Below are positions 49,431-61,610 of a stretch of DNA of 64,000 bases, piece after piece (positions within the stretch are counted from its first letter, which is position 1; each line of letters begins with the position of its first letter). Location of the stretch: contig CAYSOF010000026.1 in the NCBI GenBank assembly GCA_964432595.1, forward strand, positions 1 to 64,000. The letters are read 5' to 3'. Source of the stretch: DASYLJ01 sp964432595 (GTDB lineage Bacteria > Desulfobacterota > Binatia > DP-6). The position numbers and the translations under genes are program-made. Under the pieces are notes generated by a model that was not told where the DNA came from, searched no databases, and saw only the letters and a program-made list of their open reading frames with translations.

Positions 49431-49951
49431 CCGCGGATCTCCGCCACGGTCTTGCCGCGCAGCGCCGCGACGCTGTCCGCGGGCCGCAGCTCGCGGAGCG
49501 CGGCCATCGTGGCCCGCACCATGTTGTTCGGGTTGTTCGACCCGAGGCACTTCGTCAGCACGTTGGAGAGACCGCACAGCTCGACGACCGCGCGCACGCC
49601 GCCGCCGGCGATGACGCCGGTACCGTCGGACGCGGGCTTGAGCATGACCTTGCCCGCACCGAACCGGCCGACCACCTCGAACGGAATCGTGCCGTCGATG
49701 AGCGGCACGCTCACCATCGTCTTCTTCGCCTTCTCGATGCCCTTGCGAATGGCCTCCGGCACTTCCTTGGCCTTGCCGAGACCGAAGCCGACGCGACCGT
49801 TGTTGTCGCCGACGACCACGAGCGCGCTGAAGCTGAACCGCCGTCCGCCCTTCACGACCTTGGCGACGCGGTTGATGTGAACGACCTTCTCCTTCAGCTC
49901 GGTGCCCTGCGCGTCGACGATCCGCCGCGGGCTCTGTCCCATCTGCGCCAT
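49427..49951 (-). CDS. rpsE: Ribosomal protein S5
   Basis: 174 residues. HINRVAKVVKGGRRFSFSAL, VVGDNNGRVGFGLGKAKEVP, VMLKPASDGTGVIAGGGVRA and LGSNNPNNMVRATMAAL. A 30S protein affecting translational accuracy. Between rplR and rpmD. Confidence 0.97.
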   Translation of the reverse strand: MAQMGQSPRRIVDAQGTELKEKVVHINRVAKVVKGGRRFSFSALVVVGDNNGRVGFGLGKAKEVPEAIRKGIEKAKKTMVSVPLIDGTIPFEVVGRFGAGKVMLKPASDGTGVIAGGGVRAVVELCGLSNVLTKCLGSNNPNNMVRATMAALRELRPADSVAALRGKTVAEIRG

Positions 49952-49963
49952 ACGTTCAGTACC

Positions 49964-50329
49964 TCAGAACTGGAGGCCACCCTCGCGGGCGCCCTCCGCC
50001 ACGGCCTTCACGCGGCCGTGGTACAGGAAGCCGTTGCGGTCGAAGACCACCTTGGTGATGCCCTTCTCCTGGCAGCGCCGCGCCGCGAGCAGACCCACCT
50101 GCTTCGCCGCATCGACGTTGGCCGTCTTCTTGAGCTCGTCGCGCAGCTCGCGCGAGAGCGTCGAGACCGCGAGCAGGGTGCGGTTGCTCGTGTCGGTGAC
50201 GACCTGCACGTAGACGTGCCGATCGCTGCGGAACACGGACAACCGCGGACGCTCGTCGGTCCCGCGCACGCGCCGGCGCACGCGATCGCGCCGTCGGACC
50301 CTCGCCTCGTCTCGTACGAATCGTGCCAT
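49964..50329 (-). CDS. rplR: Ribosomal protein L18
   Basis: 121 residues. RVRGTDERPRLSVFRSDRHV, YVQVVTDTSNRTLLAVSTL and VVFDRNGFLYHGRVKAVAEG. Binds 5S rRNA. ATG overlaps the rplF stop by 1 nt. Confidence 0.97.
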   Translation of the reverse strand: MARFVRDEARVRRRDRVRRRVRGTDERPRLSVFRSDRHVYVQVVTDTSNRTLLAVSTLSRELRDELKKTANVDAAKQVGLLAARRCQEKGITKVVFDRNGFLYHGRVKAVAEGAREGGLQF

Positions 50330-50874
50330 CAGCGCGCTCCTGCCGCGGCCTTACCGGCCTTCCGGCGAATCCGCTCGTCGGCGTACTTGACGCCCTTGCC
50401 CTTGTAGGGCTCCGGCGGACGCAGGCGGCGAATGGCGGCGGCGGTCTGGCCCAGGACCTCGCGATCGCTGCCCTCGAGCGTCACGACGACCTGGCGCTCC
50501 ACCTTGGCGGTGACACCCGCGGGCAGCTGATACGCGATCGGGTGCGAGTAGCCCAGCGTCAGGAAGAGGACGTTGCCGCGCGCCTCGGCACGGTAGCCGA
50601 CGCCGGTGATCTCGAGGACCTTCTGGAAACCCTTGCCCGTGCCCTCGACCATGTTGGCGAGGAGCTTGCGCATGAGGCCGTGCATGCCCCGGGCGCGGCG
50701 TGAGTCGTCGGAGCGCGTGAGGACTACGGTGTTGCCCTCGGTGGTGACCGAAACCTCGGGCTCGAGCCGGCGCGAGAGCGTGCCCTTCGGCCCCTCGACC
50801 CGCACCACGCCGTCGCTCACGTGCAGCTTCACCCCGCTCGGGATGGTGATCGGCAATCGTCCAATGCGTGACAT
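50329..50874 (-). CDS. rplF: Ribosomal protein L6
   Basis: 181 residues from MSRIGRLPITIPSGVKLHVS. GPKGTLSRRLEP, LTLGYSHPIAYQLPAGVTAK and the C-terminal PPEPYKGKGVKYADERIRRK. Binds 23S rRNA near the sarcin-ricin loop. An upstream in-frame reading lacks similarity. Confidence 0.97.
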   Translation of the reverse strand: MSRIGRLPITIPSGVKLHVSDGVVRVEGPKGTLSRRLEPEVSVTTEGNTVVLTRSDDSRRARGMHGLMRKLLANMVEGTGKGFQKVLEITGVGYRAEARGNVLFLTLGYSHPIAYQLPAGVTAKVERQVVVTLEGSDREVLGQTAAAIRRLRPPEPYKGKGVKYADERIRRKAGKAAAGAR

Positions 50875-50896
50875 GTCGTTCCCTGGTCCTACTTGG

Positions 50897-51292
50897 CTAC
50901 CATACCTTGCAGATGACCTCGCCGCCGACGCCCTGCTTGCGCGCCTCACGGTCGACGAGGACGCCCTTCGGCGTGGACAGTACGCTGACGCCGAGCCCCT
51001 TCCGGACGGACGGGATCTCCTGGCTGCCGACGTACACGCGCAGGCTCGGCTTGCTGACGCGGCGGATGCCGGTGATGACGGGCTTCCGGCCGTTGTCGTA
51101 GCGCAGGCCGATGCGCAGCACCGGGTGCGGCGGCTCGTCGACCAGCGCGGCGTCGGCGAGGTAGCCCTCGGCGACCAGCACGCGGGCGATGGCCTCCTTG
51201 TGCTTCGACCACGGCATGTCGACGCTCGCCTTGCGAGCGCCGGCCGCGTTGCGGATGCGGGTGAACATGTCGGCGACGGGATCGGTCAGCAT
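50897..51292 (-). CDS. rpsH: Ribosomal protein S8
   Basis: 131 residues. MLTDPVADMFTRIRNAAGAR, KPVITGIRRVSKPSLRVYVG and the final GLGVSVLSTPKGVLVDREAR plus QGVGGEVICKVW. A primary 16S-binding protein that represses the spc operon in E. coli. Confidence 0.97.
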   Translation of the reverse strand: MLTDPVADMFTRIRNAAGARKASVDMPWSKHKEAIARVLVAEGYLADAALVDEPPHPVLRIGLRYDNGRKPVITGIRRVSKPSLRVYVGSQEIPSVRKGLGVSVLSTPKGVLVDREARKQGVGGEVICKVW

Positions 51293-51299
51293 ACGTCGG

Positions 51300-51485
51300 T
51301 TACCAGCTGGCCTTCACGAGGCCGGGGATCTGTCCCTTGCGGGCGAGGTTGCGAAGGCAGAGCCGGCACATGCGGAAGCGCCGGAAGAAGGCGCGCGGAC
51401 GGCCGCAGAGCGGGCAGCGATTGTAGGCCCGCACCCGGAACTTCGGGGGGCGGGAGGCTTTCACCATGAGGCAGGTCTTGGCCAT
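51300..51485 (-). CDS. rpsN: Ribosomal protein S14 type Z
   Basis: 61 residues, the short zinc form. MAKTCLMVKASRPPKFRVRA, then CPLCGRPRAFFRRFRMCRLC with the two C-x2-C pairs, and NLARKGQIPGLVKASW. Seven bases before rpsH. Confidence 0.97.
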   Translation of the reverse strand: MAKTCLMVKASRPPKFRVRAYNRCPLCGRPRAFFRRFRMCRLCLRNLARKGQIPGLVKASW

Positions 51486-51498
51486 GTGATCCTTCGCG

Positions 51499-52044
51499 TC
51501 AGGCCCGGAAGGGCATGCCGAGCGCGCGCAGCAGCGCCTTGCCCTCGGCGTCGGAGGTGGCGGTCGTGCAGATCACGATCGTCATCCCCTTGATCTTGTC
51601 GACCTTGTCCAGGTTGATTTCGGGAAAGATGACCTGCTCGCGCAGGCCCAGCGAATAGTTGCCGCGGCCGTCGAACGAGCGGTCGGGCACGCCTTTGAAG
51701 TCGCGCACGCGCGGCAGCGCCACGGTCACGAGCCGATCGAGGAACTCGTACATGCGATCGCCGCGCAGGGTGACCATCGCGCCGATCGGCATGTTCTCGC
51801 GCAGCTTGAAGTTCGAGATCGCCTTCTTCGACTTCGTCACCACCGGCTTCTGGCCGGTGATGGCGGTGAGCTCTTCGACGGCGGAGTCGATGATCTTCGG
51901 GTTCTGCGTCGCCTCGCCGAGGCCCATGTTGAGGACGATCTTCTCGAGGCGCGGCACGGCCATGAGGCTCGTATGCCCCAGGTCCTTCATCAGGGCCGGG
52001 GCCAGCTCCTTGGCGTAGCGCTCGCGCAGTCTCGCCATTGCCAT
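51499..52044 (-). CDS. rplE: Ribosomal protein L5
   Basis: 181 residues. RYAKELAPALMKDLGHTSLM, KIVLNMGLGEATQNPKIID, TGQKPVVTKSKKAISNFKLR, GNYSLGLREQVIFPEINLDK. Binds 5S rRNA and contacts S13. Two bases after rplX. Confidence 0.97.
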   Translation of the reverse strand: MAMARLRERYAKELAPALMKDLGHTSLMAVPRLEKIVLNMGLGEATQNPKIIDSAVEELTAITGQKPVVTKSKKAISNFKLRENMPIGAMVTLRGDRMYEFLDRLVTVALPRVRDFKGVPDRSFDGRGNYSLGLREQVIFPEINLDKVDKIKGMTIVICTTATSDAEGKALLRALGMPFRA

Positions 52045-52046
52045 GG

Positions 52047-52373
52047 TCAGTTGCTCTCCATCTGCTCGCCGCAGCGACGGCAGATCCGCACGGCCTTGCC
52101 GTCGTCGAGCCGCTTGCGGCCGACGCGGGTGGGCTTGTTGCAGCGCCCGCAGACCGGCAGCACGTTCGACAGGTGCAGCGAGGCTTCCTTCTCGACGATG
52201 CCGCCCGCCTGCTGCTGACTGCGCGGCTTCGTATGCCGCTTCACCAGGTTCAGCCGCTCGACGAGCACGCGGCCTTCTTCGGGCAGCACGCGGAGCACCT
52301 TGCCCGTCTTGCCGCGCTCGCGCCCGGCGATGATCATGACGGTGTCGTTCTTCTTGAGCCGCTTGAGTGCCAT
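52047..52373 (-). CDS. rplX: Ribosomal protein L24
   Basis: 108 residues. KOW motif at the start (KKNDTVMIIAGRERGKTGKV), VERLNLVKRHTKPRSQQQAG, and a C-terminal zinc-ribbon-like tail with CGRC and CRRC pairs (PVCGRCNKPTRVGRKRL; AVRICRRCGEQ). Initiates 50S assembly. Confidence 0.97.
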   Translation of the reverse strand: MALKRLKKNDTVMIIAGRERGKTGKVLRVLPEEGRVLVERLNLVKRHTKPRSQQQAGGIVEKEASLHLSNVLPVCGRCNKPTRVGRKRLDDGKAVRICRRCGEQMESN

Positions 52374-52375
52374 GG

Positions 52376-52744
52376 TCACAGCACCTCGGGGGCGAGCGAA
52401 ATGATCTTCATGAACTTCTTCGCGCGCAGCTCGCGGGCCACCGGCCCGAAGATACGGGTGCCGATCGGCTCGCGCGCATTGTCGATGAGGACGGCGGAGT
52501 TCGTGTCGAAGCGGATGTAGGAGCCGTCGGGTCGACCGACCTCCTTCGCCGTTCGCACGACGACGGCCTTCATGACCTCGCCCTTCTTCACCTTGGCGTT
52601 CGGAATGGCCTCCTTCACGGAGACCACGATGATGTCGCCGATCGACGCGTACCGACGGCGCGAGCCGCCGAGCACCTTGATGCACAGCACCTTGCGGGCA
52701 CCGCTGTTGTCGGCGACGTCGAGAACGGTCTCCGTCTGGATCAT
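52376..52744 (-). CDS. rplN: Ribosomal protein L14
   Basis: 122 residues from MIQTETVLDVADNSGARKVL. CIKVLGGSRRRYASIGDIIV, GSYIRFDTNSAVLIDNAREP, and TRIFGPVARELRAKKFMKII. Subunit interface. ATGA overlap with rpsQ. Confidence 0.97.
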   Translation of the reverse strand: MIQTETVLDVADNSGARKVLCIKVLGGSRRRYASIGDIIVVSVKEAIPNAKVKKGEVMKAVVVRTAKEVGRPDGSYIRFDTNSAVLIDNAREPIGTRIFGPVARELRAKKFMKIISLAPEVL

Positions 52745-53034
52745 TCCGGAATCCCCGTCGGAAGCGGCGGCTCGCCCAGGGCCTCGTTGCGGCCGAGGAT
52801 GGCCAGCACGGCCCAGCGCTTGTCCGCCGACAGCGGACGCGTCTCGATCAGCTTCACGCGGTCGCCCACGCGGCACTTGTTCTGCTCGTCGTGCGCCTTG
52901 TAGCGCGTACGACGCCGCCGATACTTGCGATAGCGGTCGTGACGAACGAGCCGCTCGACCACGACGACGACGGTCTTGTCCATCTTGTCGGACACGACCA
53001 CGCCCTCGCGCATTTTCCGTCGGCCGGTAATCAC
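52741..53034 (-). CDS. rpsQ: Ribosomal protein S17
   Basis: 97 residues. GVVVSDKMDKTVVVVVERLV, KYRRRRTRYKAHDEQNKCRV, GDRVKLIETRPLSADKRWAV. A short C-terminal extension (NEALGEPPLPTGIPE). Overlaps rpmC and rplN by 4 nt each. Confidence 0.97.
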   Translation of the reverse strand: MITGRRKMREGVVVSDKMDKTVVVVVERLVRHDRYRKYRRRRTRYKAHDEQNKCRVGDRVKLIETRPLSADKRWAVLAILGRNEALGEPPLPTGIPE

Positions 53035-53234
53035 GCCGTAACCCCCCGTACCGTGCGCTGCTGCAGCAACGTCTTGATGCGTGCGAGCGCTCGGCGCGAC
53101 TCGCGGATCTTCATGGGATTGGGAAGCTGCGCCGTGGCGCGCCGCAGACGGAGATGGAAGATCTCGTCCGTCAGCTCACGCTCGCGCGCGCGCAGCTCGT
53201 CCACGCTCAGGTCCTTCATCTCACGCAGCTTCAC
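53031..53234 (-). CDS. rpmC: Ribosomal protein L29
   Basis: 67 residues from GTG (VKLREMKDLSVDELRARERE). LTDEIFHLRLRRATAQLPNP and RESRRALARIKTLLQQR form the two-helix core. GTG overlaps the rplP stop (GTGA). Confidence 0.96.
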   Translation of the reverse strand: MKLREMKDLSVDELRARERELTDEIFHLRLRRATAQLPNPMKIRESRRALARIKTLLQQRTVRGVTA

Positions 53235-53665
53235 GCGGGCGCTCCTCCGTCGGTGACGGCGTGGCGCTCGCGCACCTGCGTCGGGATGGACAGCTTCGCG
53301 GCCGCGAGCTTGAGCGCGTGCCGCGCGACCGCGCGTTCGACGCCTTCCATCTCGAACAGCATCCGTCCCGGCTTGACGACCGCCACCCACATCTCGGGCG
53401 AGCCCTTACCCTTGCCCATGCGGGTCTCGGCCGGCTTCTTCGTGAGCGGCTTGTCGGGGAACACGCGGACCCAGACACGGCCACCGCGCTTGATGGCGCG
53501 CGTGAGCGCGACGCGGGCCGCTTCGATCTCGCGAGCGGACACCCAGGCGCGATCGAGCGCCTGCAGACCGTAGTCGCCGAACGACAATGCAGAGCCGGCC
53601 CAGGCGTAGCCCTTCCGCCGGCCCTTCTGCATCTTTCGGTATTTGACCTTCTTCGGTGAGAGCAT
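53231..53665 (-). CDS. rplP: Ribosomal protein L16
   Basis: 144 residues. MLSPKKVKYRKMQKGRRKGY, FGDYGLQALDRAWVSAREIE, RGGRVWVRVFPDKPLTKKPA, ETRMGKGKGSPEMWVAVVKP and LFEMEGV. Organises tRNA-binding sites of the 50S. Confidence 0.97.
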   Translation of the reverse strand: MLSPKKVKYRKMQKGRRKGYAWAGSALSFGDYGLQALDRAWVSAREIEAARVALTRAIKRGGRVWVRVFPDKPLTKKPAETRMGKGKGSPEMWVAVVKPGRMLFEMEGVERAVARHALKLAAAKLSIPTQVRERHAVTDGGAPA

Positions 53666-53674
53666 GATGGATTC

Positions 53675-54340
53675 CTACGCGCCGCCAGCCGCGGCGCGCT
53701 GCTCCTCCTCCTGGCGCGACAGCACCTCGCCGCGGAAGACCCACACGCGCACGCCGATGAGGCCGTGCGTGGTCTTCGCCTCGGCGAAGCCGTAGTTCAC
53801 GTCGGCGCGGAGCGTGTGGAGCGGAACGCGCCCCTCACGATACCACTCCCGACGCGCGATCTCGGAGCCGCCCAGGCGGCCCGACGACTGGATGCGTACG
53901 CCCTGCGCGCCCATGCGCATGGCGCGGGCGAGCGCTTCCTTCATCGCACGACGGAACGCGACGCGACGCTCGAGCTGGAGCGCGACGTTCTCGGCCACGA
54001 GCTGCGCGTCGACGTCGGGCCGGCGCACCTCGTGGATGTTGATGAACGTCTCTTTGTTCGTGAGCTTCACGAGCTCCGACTTGAGCTTCTCGATCTCGGC
54101 GCCCTTCTTGCCGATCACGATGCCGGGACGCGCCGTGTGGATGTTGATCTTGGCCTTGTTGGCGGCACGCTCGATGTCGATCTTGGAGACGCCCGCGTGG
54201 TAGAGCCGCTTCTTCAGGAAGTTGCGGATCTTGATGTCCTCGTGGAGGAGCTCGGCGTACTCCCGACGCGCGAACCAGCGCGAGTCCCAGTTCTCGGTGA
54301 TGTTGAGACGGAACCCCTTCGGGTGAACCTTCTGTCCCAC
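53675..54340 (-). CDS. rpsC: Ribosomal protein S3
   Basis: 221 residues from GTG (VGQKVHPKGFRLNITENWDS). KH domain with PGIVIGKKGAEIEKLKSELV, RRVAFRRAMKEALARAMRMG and the C-terminal GGSEIARREWYREGRVPLHT and GLIGVRVWVFRGEVL. Ends in a short Glu/Gln/Ala tail. Two bases after rplV. Confidence 0.97.
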   Translation of the reverse strand: MGQKVHPKGFRLNITENWDSRWFARREYAELLHEDIKIRNFLKKRLYHAGVSKIDIERAANKAKINIHTARPGIVIGKKGAEIEKLKSELVKLTNKETFINIHEVRRPDVDAQLVAENVALQLERRVAFRRAMKEALARAMRMGAQGVRIQSSGRLGGSEIARREWYREGRVPLHTLRADVNYGFAEAKTTHGLIGVRVWVFRGEVLSRQEEEQRAAAGGA

Positions 54341-54342
54341 GC

Positions 54343-54693
54343 TCAGGCCTCCCCGCCCGGACGGCGTTCGTCGACGATCACGGTGATGTGGCTGGTCCGC
54401 TTGAAGATGGGCGTGGCCCGTCCGTGCGCGCGCGGCATGAACCGCTTCGCGGTGGGCCCCTCGTCGACGTACGCGCGCTTCACGTAGAGCGCGTCGACGT
54501 CGACACGCTGTCCGTGCTCGGCGTTGGCGACGGCGGACTTGAGCGTCTTGGCGACGAGCTTCGCGCCGCGCTTCGGCGTGAATTCGAGGATGCCCAGGGC
54601 TTCCTCGACGGACCGCCCGCGGATGAGGTTCACCACGAGGCGGGCCTTCTGCGCCGTGAGACGCGAGAACCGGCTGCTGGCTTTCGCTTCCAT
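54343..54693 (-). CDS. rplV: Ribosomal protein L22
   Basis: 116 residues. SRFSRLTAQKARLVVNLIRG, EALGILEFTPKRGAKLVAKT, and the exit-tunnel hairpin FMPRAHGRATPIFKRTSHIT. Erythromycin-tunnel protein. Confidence 0.97.
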   Translation of the reverse strand: MEAKASSRFSRLTAQKARLVVNLIRGRSVEEALGILEFTPKRGAKLVAKTLKSAVANAEHGQRVDVDALYVKRAYVDEGPTAKRFMPRAHGRATPIFKRTSHITVIVDERRPGGEA

Positions 54694-54695
54694 CG

Positions 54696-54983
54696 TTACT
54701 TCCGCGCCTCGACCTTGCCCTTCCGGTCACCGGAGTGGCCGTGGAAGGTGCGCGTCGGCGAGAACTCGCCGAGCTTATGACCGACCGCGTTCTCGGTGAT
54801 GAACACCGGGATGAACTTGCGACCGTTGTGCACGGCGAAGGTGAAACCGATCATGTCGGGCGTGATGGTCGACCGCCGCGACCAGGTCTTCACGACCTTC
54901 TTGTCGCCGGAATCGAGCATCGCCTTCACCTTCTTCGTGATGTGCAGGTCGACGAACGGACCCTTCTTTACGGATCGTGCCAC
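54696..54983 (-). CDS. rpsS: Ribosomal protein S19
   Basis: 95 residues. MARSVKKGPFVDLHITKKVK, TWSRRSTITPDMIGFTFAVH, NGRKFIPVFITENAVGHKLG, EFSPTRTFHGHSGDRKGK. Head of the 30S. Nine bases after rplB. Confidence 0.97.
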   Translation of the reverse strand: MARSVKKGPFVDLHITKKVKAMLDSGDKKVVKTWSRRSTITPDMIGFTFAVHNGRKFIPVFITENAVGHKLGEFSPTRTFHGHSGDRKGKVEARK

Positions 54984-54992
54984 CCTGCTCTC

Positions 54993-55817
54993 CTACTTGG
55001 TTTTCCGGCGCTGCTGGATGAACCGGTCCGTCCGCTTGTTGTGCCGTGTCTTGTAGCCCTTGGTGGGCTTGCCCCACGGCGTCTGCGGATGGTTGCCCTT
55101 CGACCGGCCTTCGCCACCGCCGTGCGGGTGGTCGACCGGGTTCATTGCGATGCCGCGCACGTTCGGGCGCTTGCCGAGCCACCGCGACCGGCCCGCCTTG
55201 CCGTACGACAGGTTCTCGTGCTCGAGGTTGCCGACCTGGCCGATGGTGGCCCGGCAGCCGATGCGCACGCGACGGAGCTCGCTCGACGGCAGCTTGAGGA
55301 GCGCGTAGTCGCCCTCCTTCGCCATCAGCTGGATCGACGCCCCGGCGCTGCGGCCGAGCTGCGCGCCCCGACCTTCCCGAAGCTCGACGCAATGGATCAT
55401 CGTGCCGAGCGGGATGTTCGCGAGCGGCAGCGAGTTGCCGGGCTTGATGTCGGCCTGCGGACCCGTCTCCACCATGTCGCCGACGCCGAGACCGACGGGC
55501 GCGATGATGTAGCGCTTCTCGCCGTCCAGGTAGTGGAGCAGCGCGAGGCGCGCCGAGCGGTTCGGATCGTACTCGATCGCCGCCACCTTCGCCTTGACGC
55601 CGTTCTTGTCGCGCTTGAAGTCGACGACGCGGTAGCGCCGCTTGTGCCCGCCGCCGCGATGGAACGCCGTGACGCGGCCCCGGTTGTTGCGCCCGCCGCT
55701 CTTGTGGATCGGCTCGAGCAACGCGCGCTCGGGCTCGGTCTTGGTGATCTCGGAGAAGTCGAACCCCGTGCGGAACCGGCGTCCCGGCGAGGTCGGACGG
55801 AACTGGACGATGGGCAT
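54993..55817 (-). CDS. rplB: Ribosomal protein L2
   Basis: 274 residues. TSPGRRFRTGFDFSEITKTE, GGRNNRGRVTAFHRGGGHKR, and the catalytic-centre-proximal RGIAMNPVDHPHGGGEGRSK with the conserved His. Ends RFIQQRRKTK. Required for subunit association. Confidence 0.98.
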   Translation of the reverse strand: MPIVQFRPTSPGRRFRTGFDFSEITKTEPERALLEPIHKSGGRNNRGRVTAFHRGGGHKRRYRVVDFKRDKNGVKAKVAAIEYDPNRSARLALLHYLDGEKRYIIAPVGLGVGDMVETGPQADIKPGNSLPLANIPLGTMIHCVELREGRGAQLGRSAGASIQLMAKEGDYALLKLPSSELRRVRIGCRATIGQVGNLEHENLSYGKAGRSRWLGKRPNVRGIAMNPVDHPHGGGEGRSKGNHPQTPWGKPTKGYKTRHNKRTDRFIQQRRKTK

Positions 55818-55820
55818 TGC

Positions 55821-56108
55821 TCAGGCTCCCTCGAAGAAGTCGATGCGGTTCCCCTCGGCGAGGGTCACGTAGGCCTTCTTCCAGTCGGGGCGGCGACCGG
55901 CATGCTTGCCGACCCGCCGGATCTTGCCCATCTGCCGCGACGTCCGGACCTTCTCGACCTTCACCTTGAAGAGCGTCTCGATGGCCTGGCGGATCTCGAC
56001 CTTGTTCGCGTTGCGGTGGACACGGAACACGAACTGGTTGCCCAGCTCGCTGACCAGCGTGCCCTTCTCGGTGATGACCGGGCCCTTCACCACGTCGGTC
56101 GCGTTCAT
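55821..56108 (-). CDS. rplW: Ribosomal protein L23
   Basis: 95 residues. VVKGPVITEKGTLVSELGNQ, FVFRVHRNANKVEIRQAIET and KVEKVRTSRQMGKIRRVGKH. Exit-site docking protein for trigger factor and SRP. Overlaps rplD by 4 nt. Confidence 0.97.
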   Translation of the reverse strand: MNATDVVKGPVITEKGTLVSELGNQFVFRVHRNANKVEIRQAIETLFKVKVEKVRTSRQMGKIRRVGKHAGRRPDWKKAYVTLAEGNRIDFFEGA

Positions 56109-56752
56109 GCGCCCTCCCCGAGTCGCGCGACGACCTGCTCGAGGCCTTCGCGCGTGAACACGAGGTTCACGTGCCCGAGCACGTCGTACACGTTGAGGCC
56201 GACGGCCTGGATGACCTTGACGTGCGGCAGGTTGCGCGCGGCACGCGCGACCGCGTCGTCGGCGCCGCCGAGCACGATCAGCGCGCTGCCCTCGATGCCG
56301 AGGCCCTTCAGCGCTTCGACCATGCGCTTCGTCTTCGCTTCCTCGAGCTTGATCGCGTCGACGACGACGAGCTTGCCCTCGGCGTGGCGCGCGGCCAGCG
56401 CCGAGCGGACGGCCGCCCGCCGCGCCGACTTGGGCAGCTTGTACGAGTAGTCGCGCGGCAGCGGCCCGAAGACGATGGCGCCGCCGGCCCAGATGGGCGA
56501 GCGGCTGCTGCCCGCGCGCGCGCGGCCGGTGCCCTTCTGCTTCCAGGGCTTCTTGCCGCCGCCGCTGACGAAGCCGCGGGTCTTCGTGGAGTGCGTGCCC
56601 GCTCGCCGCGACGCGAGCTGGCTCTTCACCATCTCGTGCAGCAGATGCGGGCGCACCGGCCCGGCGAGCACGGCGGAGGGGACCTGGAGGTCCGCCACCT
56701 TCGCGCGAGTCTGCGACACGACCTCGAGCGTCACGGTGCTCTCGTCGCTCAC
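56105..56752 (-). CDS. rplD: Ribosomal protein L4
   Basis: 215 residues. LASRRAGTHSTKTRGFVSGG, GGKKPWKQKGTGRARAGSSR, SPIWAGGAIVFGPLPRDYSY. In E. coli L4 represses the S10 operon. Overlaps rplC by 4 nt. Confidence 0.97.
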   Translation of the reverse strand: MSDESTVTLEVVSQTRAKVADLQVPSAVLAGPVRPHLLHEMVKSQLASRRAGTHSTKTRGFVSGGGKKPWKQKGTGRARAGSSRSPIWAGGAIVFGPLPRDYSYKLPKSARRAAVRSALAARHAEGKLVVVDAIKLEEAKTKRMVEALKGLGIEGSALIVLGGADDAVARAARNLPHVKVIQAVGLNVYDVLGHVNLVFTREGLEQVVARLGEGA

Positions 56753-57393
56753 TGTCGGACCGCTCCCTGATGCTTGTGGACGAACACCATCCCGTTGCGC
56801 GATCCCGGGACCGCCCCGCGGACCAGCAGGAGGTTCTCGTCGGCCCGCACCGCGACGACCTGGATGTGCGTCGTCGTCACGCGCTCGCCGCCCAATCGCC
56901 CCGACATGCGCTTCCCCTTGAAGACGCGCCCCGGGTACGAACGGTTGCCGATCGAGCCGCCGTGCCGGAAGTACTCGTGCGTACCGTGCGACGCCGGGAA
57001 GCCCGCGAACCCGTGGCGCTTGATCACGCCCGCGGTGCCGCGGCCCTTGCTGATGCCGCTGATCTGCACCTTCTCGCCGGCGGCGAACACGTCGCCGACC
57101 TTGATCTCGGTGCCGACCGCGGGCAGCTCGCCGTCGAGACGGAACTCGCGCAGCACGCGAAACGCCTGGGTACCCGACTTCTTGAACTGGCCCTGCAGCG
57201 GCTTCGACAGCTTCTCGGCCTTGGTCGGCTCGAAGCCCACCTGCGCCGCGGAGTAGCCGTCACGCTCGGTCTGGCGCGTGGCGACCACGGTGCACGGTCC
57301 CGCCTGGATGACGGTGACCGGCACGAGGACGCCCTCGGCCGTGTAGACCTGCGTCATGCCGAGCTTCCGCCCGATGATGCCCGTCAACGCCAT
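56749..57393 (-). CDS. rplC: Ribosomal protein L3
   Basis: 214 residues. MALTGIIGRKLGMTQVYTAE, GRGTAGVIKRHGFAGFPASH, GSIGNRSYPGRVFKGKRMSG. Early 50S assembly, near the peptidyl-transferase centre. Four bases after rpsJ. Confidence 0.97.
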   Translation of the reverse strand: MALTGIIGRKLGMTQVYTAEGVLVPVTVIQAGPCTVVATRQTERDGYSAAQVGFEPTKAEKLSKPLQGQFKKSGTQAFRVLREFRLDGELPAVGTEIKVGDVFAAGEKVQISGISKGRGTAGVIKRHGFAGFPASHGTHEYFRHGGSIGNRSYPGRVFKGKRMSGRLGGERVTTTHIQVVAVRADENLLLVRGAVPGSRNGMVFVHKHQGAVRQ

Positions 57394-57397
57394 GATG

Positions 57398-57706
<309 letters not shown>

Positions 57707-57718
57707 CGCGGACGGGAC

Positions 57719-58909
<1,191 letters not shown>

Positions 58910-58953
58910 GGGAGCTACTCCTCCGTCGCTTCGTGAAGCCTGACCAGGGGTGC

Positions 58954-61056
<2,103 letters not shown>

Positions 61057-61080
61057 GGGGGATTCAGAACACGCGCATCA

Positions 61081-61551
61081 CTACCAACGGTAGTGCGCGA
61101 AGGCCTTGTTCGCCTCCGCCATGCGATGCGTGTCCTCCTTCTTCTTGATCGTGCCCCCGCGTCCGTTCGCGGCGTCGAGGATCTCGCCCGCGAGCTTCTG
61201 GACCATGGACTTCTCGGGCCGGGCGCGCGCGTTCTGCACGAGCCAGCGCATCGCGAGCGACACGCGGCGCGGCGGACGCACCTCGACCGGCACCTGATAC
61301 GTGGCGCCGCCGACGCGACGCGAGCGCACTTCGACGATGGGCTTCGCGGCGTCGAGCGCTCGCTTGAACACGGCGAGCGAATCTTCCTTGGCGCGCTCAC
61401 CGACGAGATCGAGCGCACCATAGAGCATGCGCTCGGCGGCACTCTTCTTCCCGTGGTGCATCATGTTCGACATGAACTTCGTCACCATCCGATCGTGGTA
61501 CTTCGGATCGGGAAGGATGTCGCGGCGCTTTACTTCACCTTTACGTGGCAT
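61081..61551 (-). CDS. rpsG: Ribosomal protein S7
   Basis: 156 residues. MPRKGEVKRRDILPDPKYHD, KFMSNMMHHGKKSAAERMLY, VEVRSRRVGGATYQVPVEVR, RRVSLAMRWLVQNARARPEK. Nucleates the 30S head; autoregulates the str operon in E. coli. Confidence 0.98.
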   Translation of the reverse strand: MPRKGEVKRRDILPDPKYHDRMVTKFMSNMMHHGKKSAAERMLYGALDLVGERAKEDSLAVFKRALDAAKPIVEVRSRRVGGATYQVPVEVRPPRRVSLAMRWLVQNARARPEKSMVQKLAGEILDAANGRGGTIKKKEDTHRMAEANKAFAHYRW

Positions 61552-61610
61552 GCGGCTGTCCCATCGGCCGTGACACGGGCGCGACGGAAAGCGTCACCCC
61601 GTGCCGGCCG

